This document shows, piece after piece, positions 61,086 to 64,000 of a stretch of DNA of 64,000 bases. Positions within the stretch are counted from its first letter, which is position 1. Every line of letters begins with the position of its first letter. The notes beneath the pieces are model-generated. The model searched no databases and was not told the DNA's origin. It saw only the letters and a list, made by a program, of their open reading frames with translations. Source of the stretch: RPQJ01 sp963778185 (lineage in GTDB: Bacteria; Pseudomonadota; Gammaproteobacteria; Steroidobacterales; Steroidobacteraceae). The DNA lies in NCBI GenBank assembly GCA_963778185.1, contig CAVZTF010000004.1:310001-374000 (forward strand), read 5' to 3'. The translations under genes and the position numbers were made by a program.

Positions 61086-62702
61086 CTAAGGGCGCGCGAC
61101 GCCGAAGCTGAGCGGGCGGGGTGCGACCCGCCCCGCGCGGCGGAACAGCGCGAGCACGTAGGCGAGCACGCGGCGCGTGTCGCGGGGATCGATGATGCCG
61201 TCGTCGAGCAAGCGGCCGGACGTGTAGAAGGCGGAGGTCTGGCGCTCGAAGGTCTCGACGATCTTCGCGCGCAGGCCGTCGATCTGGGTGCGGTCGGGCT
61301 CCTGGCCGCGCGCACGCGCGGATTCCTCCATCACGATGGCCATGGTGGTGGCGGCCTGCTCGGCGCCCATCACGGCGGTGCGGGCGTTCGGCCAGGAGAA
61401 CAGGAAGCGCGGCGCGAAGCCGCGGCCGCACATGCCGTAATTGCCGGCGCCGAAGGACGCGCCGCACTGCACGGTCACCTGCGGCACGCTCGCGTTGGCG
61501 ACGGCCTGGATCATCTTCGAGCCGTGCTTGATCATTCCGGCGCGCTCGGACTCGGTGCCTACGATGTAGCCCGTGGTGTTCTGCAGGTACACCAGCGGGA
61601 TGTCGCTCTGGCAGCAGGCCTGGATGAAGTGCGTGGCCTTGGCGGAGCCCGCCGGATCCAGCGGGCCGTTGTTGGTGATGAAGCCCGCGGCAATGCCGTG
61701 CACGGCGGCGTGCGCGCACACCGTCCCCGGGCCATAGGCGGCCTTGAACTCGAGCAGCTCCGAGCCGTCCACGAGGCGCGCGATCACTTCGCGCATGTCC
61801 ACGGGCTTGCGTCCGTCGCGCGGCATGATGCCGAGCAGGTCCTCGACCGGGTAGCGCGGCGCGGGGCCTTCGGGAAGGGTGGCCTCGAACCGCCGCCAGT
61901 CCAGGCGACTGACCAGCTCGCGCAGGATGCGGATGCCGTCGCTGTCGTCGTCGGCGACGTACTCGGCCAGGCCCGAGACCGTCGAGTGCATCGTCGCGCC
62001 GCCGAGGTCCTCCTCGGTGGCGATCTCGCCGGTCGCGGCGCGCAGCAGGGGCGGGCCGGCGAGGAAGGCTCGCGCACGGTCGCGCACCATCACGACGTAG
62101 TCGGAAAGTCCGGGCATGTAGGCCCCGCCCGCAGTGGCGCTGCCGTGCACCAGCGTCAGCACCGGGATCCCCGCGGCCGAAAGCCGCGCCAGCCGGCAGT
62201 AGTGCGACCCGCCGTTGATGAAGTCCTCGACACGGTAGCGCATCAGGTTCGCGCCGGCGGACTCGACCAGGTGCACGAACGGCAGCCGGTTCTCGAGCGC
62301 GATCTGCTGCGCGCGCTGGAATTTTTCGAGGCCCATGGGCTGCAGCGCGCCGGCCTCGATGCCGGAGTCGTCCACCACCACCATGCATTGCGAGCCGCCG
62401 ATGCTGCCGATGCCGGCGATGCAGCCGCCACCCGGGACTGACTTCGCCGGGTCCGCAACGTCGAGGAGGTAGCCGGCGAGTGCGGAGAGCTGCAGGAACG
62501 GAGCGCCGGCATCGAGCAGCAGCCCGAGACGTTCGCGGGGCAGCAGCTGACCGCGCTTGGCGAAGCGCGGTCCCGACCGTGCAGAGGCGGCCGCGGTGCG
62601 GGCCTGCAGTGCGCCGAGTTCCTCGAGCAGCGCGAGCATGTGCGCGCGGTTGTCGGCCAGCGCGGCGCCGGACGAGGCAATGGACGATGCGAAGACGGGC
62701 AC
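61086..62702 (-). CDS. atuC: Acyl-CoA carboxyltransferase beta subunit (AtuC-like)
   Basis: 538 residues from GTG 62702. Carboxyltransferase signatures: LVESAGANLMRYRVEDFINGG, VLTLVHGSATAGGAYMPGLSDY, GPPLLRAATGEIATEEDLGGA and the C-terminal GASFGAGNYGMCGRGFAPRFLFSWPNARTAVMG. It resembles the MccB/GccB type that uses biotinylated AtuF. The 'SAGANLMRY' stretch differs from the 'SGGANLPNQ' of methylcrotonyl-CoA carboxylases as I know it, which supports the geranyl-CoA type, but alignment is needed. Confidence 0.85.
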   Translation of the reverse strand: MPVFASSIASSGAALADNRAHMLALLEELGALQARTAAASARSGPRFAKRGQLLPRERLGLLLDAGAPFLQLSALAGYLLDVADPAKSVPGGGCIAGIGSIGGSQCMVVVDDSGIEAGALQPMGLEKFQRAQQIALENRLPFVHLVESAGANLMRYRVEDFINGGSHYCRLARLSAAGIPVLTLVHGSATAGGAYMPGLSDYVVMVRDRARAFLAGPPLLRAATGEIATEEDLGGATMHSTVSGLAEYVADDDSDGIRILRELVSRLDWRRFEATLPEGPAPRYPVEDLLGIMPRDGRKPVDMREVIARLVDGSELLEFKAAYGPGTVCAHAAVHGIAAGFITNNGPLDPAGSAKATHFIQACCQSDIPLVYLQNTTGYIVGTESERAGMIKHGSKMIQAVANASVPQVTVQCGASFGAGNYGMCGRGFAPRFLFSWPNARTAVMGAEQAATTMAIVMEESARARGQEPDRTQIDGLRAKIVETFERQTSAFYTSGRLLDDGIIDPRDTRRVLAYVLALFRRAGRVAPRPLSFGVARP

Positions 62703-62704
62703 GC

Positions 62705-63562
62705 TCAGCCCCCGAAGATGCGCGGCTTGCGGCTACGGTGGAAGCCGTCGAAGGCCGGCGCCGGCGGGCCCTCGGCCATCGGCCAGTGCCGTCGCGCGTT
62801 GGGCGCGGCGCCGTCGACGCGCAGGCAGGCGCCCGAGACGAAGGCCGCCGCCTCCGAGAGCAGGAAGACGATCGCGGCGGAGACCTCGGCCTCGGTGCCG
62901 AGCCGTCCGGCGGGGACGTGACGCGGCAGGCTCCTGATGAGCGACTTCATCGCGTCGGGATAGGTGTCCAGGCCGCTCGAGGCGATCCAGCCCGGGGCCA
63001 CGGCGTTCACTCGCACCGGCGCCCATTCGCAGGCCGCGGTCTCGGTGAAGTTGAGCATCCCCGCGCGCGCCGCGCCGCTGTGCCCCATGCCGGGCATGCC
63101 ACCCCACATGTCGGCCAGCATGTTGACGATGGCGCCGCCGCGGCCCTTCATGGACTGCAGGTAGCACTCGCGCGCCACGAGGAAGCCGCCCAACAGGTTG
63201 GTGTTGAGCACCGCCTGCCAGCCCCGCGCCGAGATCGACTCGAGCGGCGCGGGGAATTGGCCGCCCGCGTTGTTCACCAGGCCGTCGATGCGGCCGTGAG
63301 CGGCCACGATCGAGGTGACGGCGGACTTCACCACGTCCTCGTCGCGGATGTCACAGGCGAGGGACTCGCACGCGCCGCCGTCCGCGGCGATCTCGGCCTG
63401 CACGGCCGCGAGTTTGTCCTCGCTGCGGCCCACCAGAACCACGTGCGCCGCGAGCGCGGCGAGCTCGTGGGCCGCGCAGCGGCCGATGCCGCTGCCAGCG
63501 CCGGTGACGACGACGACCTGCCCGGCGAAGAGCCCCGGGCGGAATACGCTGCGGTAGTTCAT
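62705..63562 (-). CDS. PECR-like SDR oxidoreductase (atuB position)
   Basis: 285 residues from ATG 63562. The Rossmann motif VVVTGAGSGIGRCAAHE and NNAGG are normal for SDRs. In place of the YxxxK active site stands GHSGAARAGMLNFTE, as in peroxisomal trans-2-enoyl-CoA reductase (PECR), and the classical catalytic serine is also absent (IVNMLADMWGG). It is first in the leftward operon, 2 bp before atuC. It occupies the atuB place and may reduce or oxidise an unsaturated CoA intermediate. Confidence in a specific reaction is low. Confidence 0.8.
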   Translation of the reverse strand: MNYRSVFRPGLFAGQVVVVTGAGSGIGRCAAHELAALAAHVVLVGRSEDKLAAVQAEIAADGGACESLACDIRDEDVVKSAVTSIVAAHGRIDGLVNNAGGQFPAPLESISARGWQAVLNTNLLGGFLVARECYLQSMKGRGGAIVNMLADMWGGMPGMGHSGAARAGMLNFTETAACEWAPVRVNAVAPGWIASSGLDTYPDAMKSLIRSLPRHVPAGRLGTEAEVSAAIVFLLSEAAAFVSGACLRVDGAAPNARRHWPMAEGPPAPAFDGFHRSRKPRIFGG

Positions 63563-63576
63563 GCGTCCATCGTAGA

Positions 63577-63592
63577 TCAAGCGCTTGCTTGA
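63577..63592. promoter_or_regulatory. Palindromic operator TCAAGC-4-GCTTGA
   Basis: TCAAGCGCTTGCTTGA contains the perfect inverted repeat TCAAGC/GCTTGA and an internal CAAGCGCTTG palindrome. It sits in the 50-bp divergent promoter between the SDR and the acyl-CoA dehydrogenase, 15 bp before the SDR start. The form fits a TetR-type operator such as controls acyl-CoA pathways. The regulator is not in the window. Confidence 0.6.
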
Positions 63593-63612
63593 ATAAAGCC
63601 CCATGGCCTAGC

Positions 63613-64000
63613 ATGGACGCCATGCAGGAGTTGCGTCTCAATCCCGCCTGGTACCGCCCCGAACACCTCGACTTCCGCGCGACGGTCCGGCGCTTCGTGG
63701 CGCGGGAGATCGCCCCGCACGTCGCGGACTGGGACGAGGCGGGCACCTTTCCGCGCGAACTGTACCGGCGCGCGGCGGACGTGGGACTCCTCGGCCTCGG
63801 CTTCCCTGAGGAATACGGCGGCATCGGCGGCACCGACGCGTTCCACCGCCTGGTCGCGAGCGTCGAACTCGCCCAGGCCGGCTCGGGCGGCCTGGTGGCT
63901 TCACTGATGTCGCACACCATCGGCCTGCCGCCGGTCGCGACGCTCGGCAGCCCCGGCCTCAAGGGGCGCGTGCTGCCGTCGGTGCTCTCGGGCGAGCGCA
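63613..64000 (+). CDS. Acyl-CoA dehydrogenase, N-terminal part (window-truncated)
   Basis: ATG 63613 (or 63622, MQELRLNP) stays open to the window end. The visible 129 residues are the N-terminal helical domain of an acyl-CoA dehydrogenase: DFRATVRRFVAREIAPHVADWDE, GLLGLGFPEEYGGIGGTDAF and ASVELAQAGSGGLVASLMSHTIGLPP. It is divergent from the atu-like operon and shares its palindromic operator, so it probably belongs to the same pathway. Confidence 0.88.
   Translation, partial: MDAMQELRLNPAWYRPEHLDFRATVRRFVAREIAPHVADWDEAGTFPRELYRRAADVGLLGLGFPEEYGGIGGTDAFHRLVASVELAQAGSGGLVASLMSHTIGLPPVATLGSPGLKGRVLPSVLSGER

Overview
The window is about 69 percent GC by eye and densely coded. It looks like chromosome from a high-GC gammaproteobacterium. 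The support is indirect: PA2778/PA2779-type neighbours, a Pseudomonas-style atu cluster, QseB/PmrA-type signalling and a gammaproteobacterial-style sulfur-oxidation locus. No rRNA, tRNA, CRISPR array, transposase or phage gene was seen. Many otherwise conserved genes carry single-base frameshifts, concentrated at 15.3-15.6 kb, 19.6-24.0 kb and 37.9-42.2 kb. Most are repaired by removing one inserted base, which points to assembly errors more than to gene decay.

Layout. 0-5.5 kb: end of a 2-oxoacid oxidoreductase, a two-component pair, a ferritin-like diiron protein and a tiny membrane peptide. 5.4-10.2 kb: membrane protein, PlsC-like acyltransferase, ATP-grasp enzyme, acyl-ACP-reductase-like enzyme and lipocalin. 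10.2-19 kb: a MerR-controlled DUF4396 membrane protein, a MalT-like LuxR regulator, a cytochrome, a rhomboid protease, the PA2779/PA2778 pair and a double-GFA protein. 19-25.2 kb: DUF1924 cytochrome, diheme cytochrome, cytochrome b561 and a two-component system (mostly frameshifted), then a copper-type TonB receptor and a DUF2946 protein. 25.2-28.5 kb: LysR, azoreductase, DoxX, pirin and a lone HicA-like gene.

The core of the window is a sulfur-oxidation island at 28.6-48.4 kb. It holds a periplasmic SorAB-type sulfite dehydrogenase, a NarI/DsrM-like plus DsrK-like membrane pair, a YeiH-type anion exporter, a FadL-type porin, TusA and a DsrE2/3-type sulfur carrier. After these come an HDAC-family deacetylase, two radical-SAM lipoyl synthases, a lipoate-protein ligase, a glutamine-amidotransferase-like protein without its catalytic cysteine, another DsrE protein, the complete sHdr set (C1-B1-A-hyp-C2-B2), a second hypothetical, the lipoate-binding protein LbpA and an ArsR-type sHdrR. 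By family knowledge, TusA and DsrE proteins deliver sulfane sulfur, sHdr with lipoylated LbpA oxidises it to sulfite in the cytoplasm, and LipS1/LipS2/sLplA make and attach the lipoyl group. The sulfite dehydrogenase and exporter could handle the products.

48.4-56.2 kb is a mixed housekeeping stretch: PNPOx-like protein, cytochrome c fused to a barrel-like domain, M20 peptidase, GNAT, hydrolase, NnrU, LysR, two tiny membrane peptides and an SMP-30-like protein. 56.2-64 kb is an acyclic-terpene-utilisation-like operon, read leftwards: PECR-like SDR, then atuC, atuD, atuE and atuF homologues and a BKACE-family protein, with a divergent acyl-CoA dehydrogenase truncated by the window edge.
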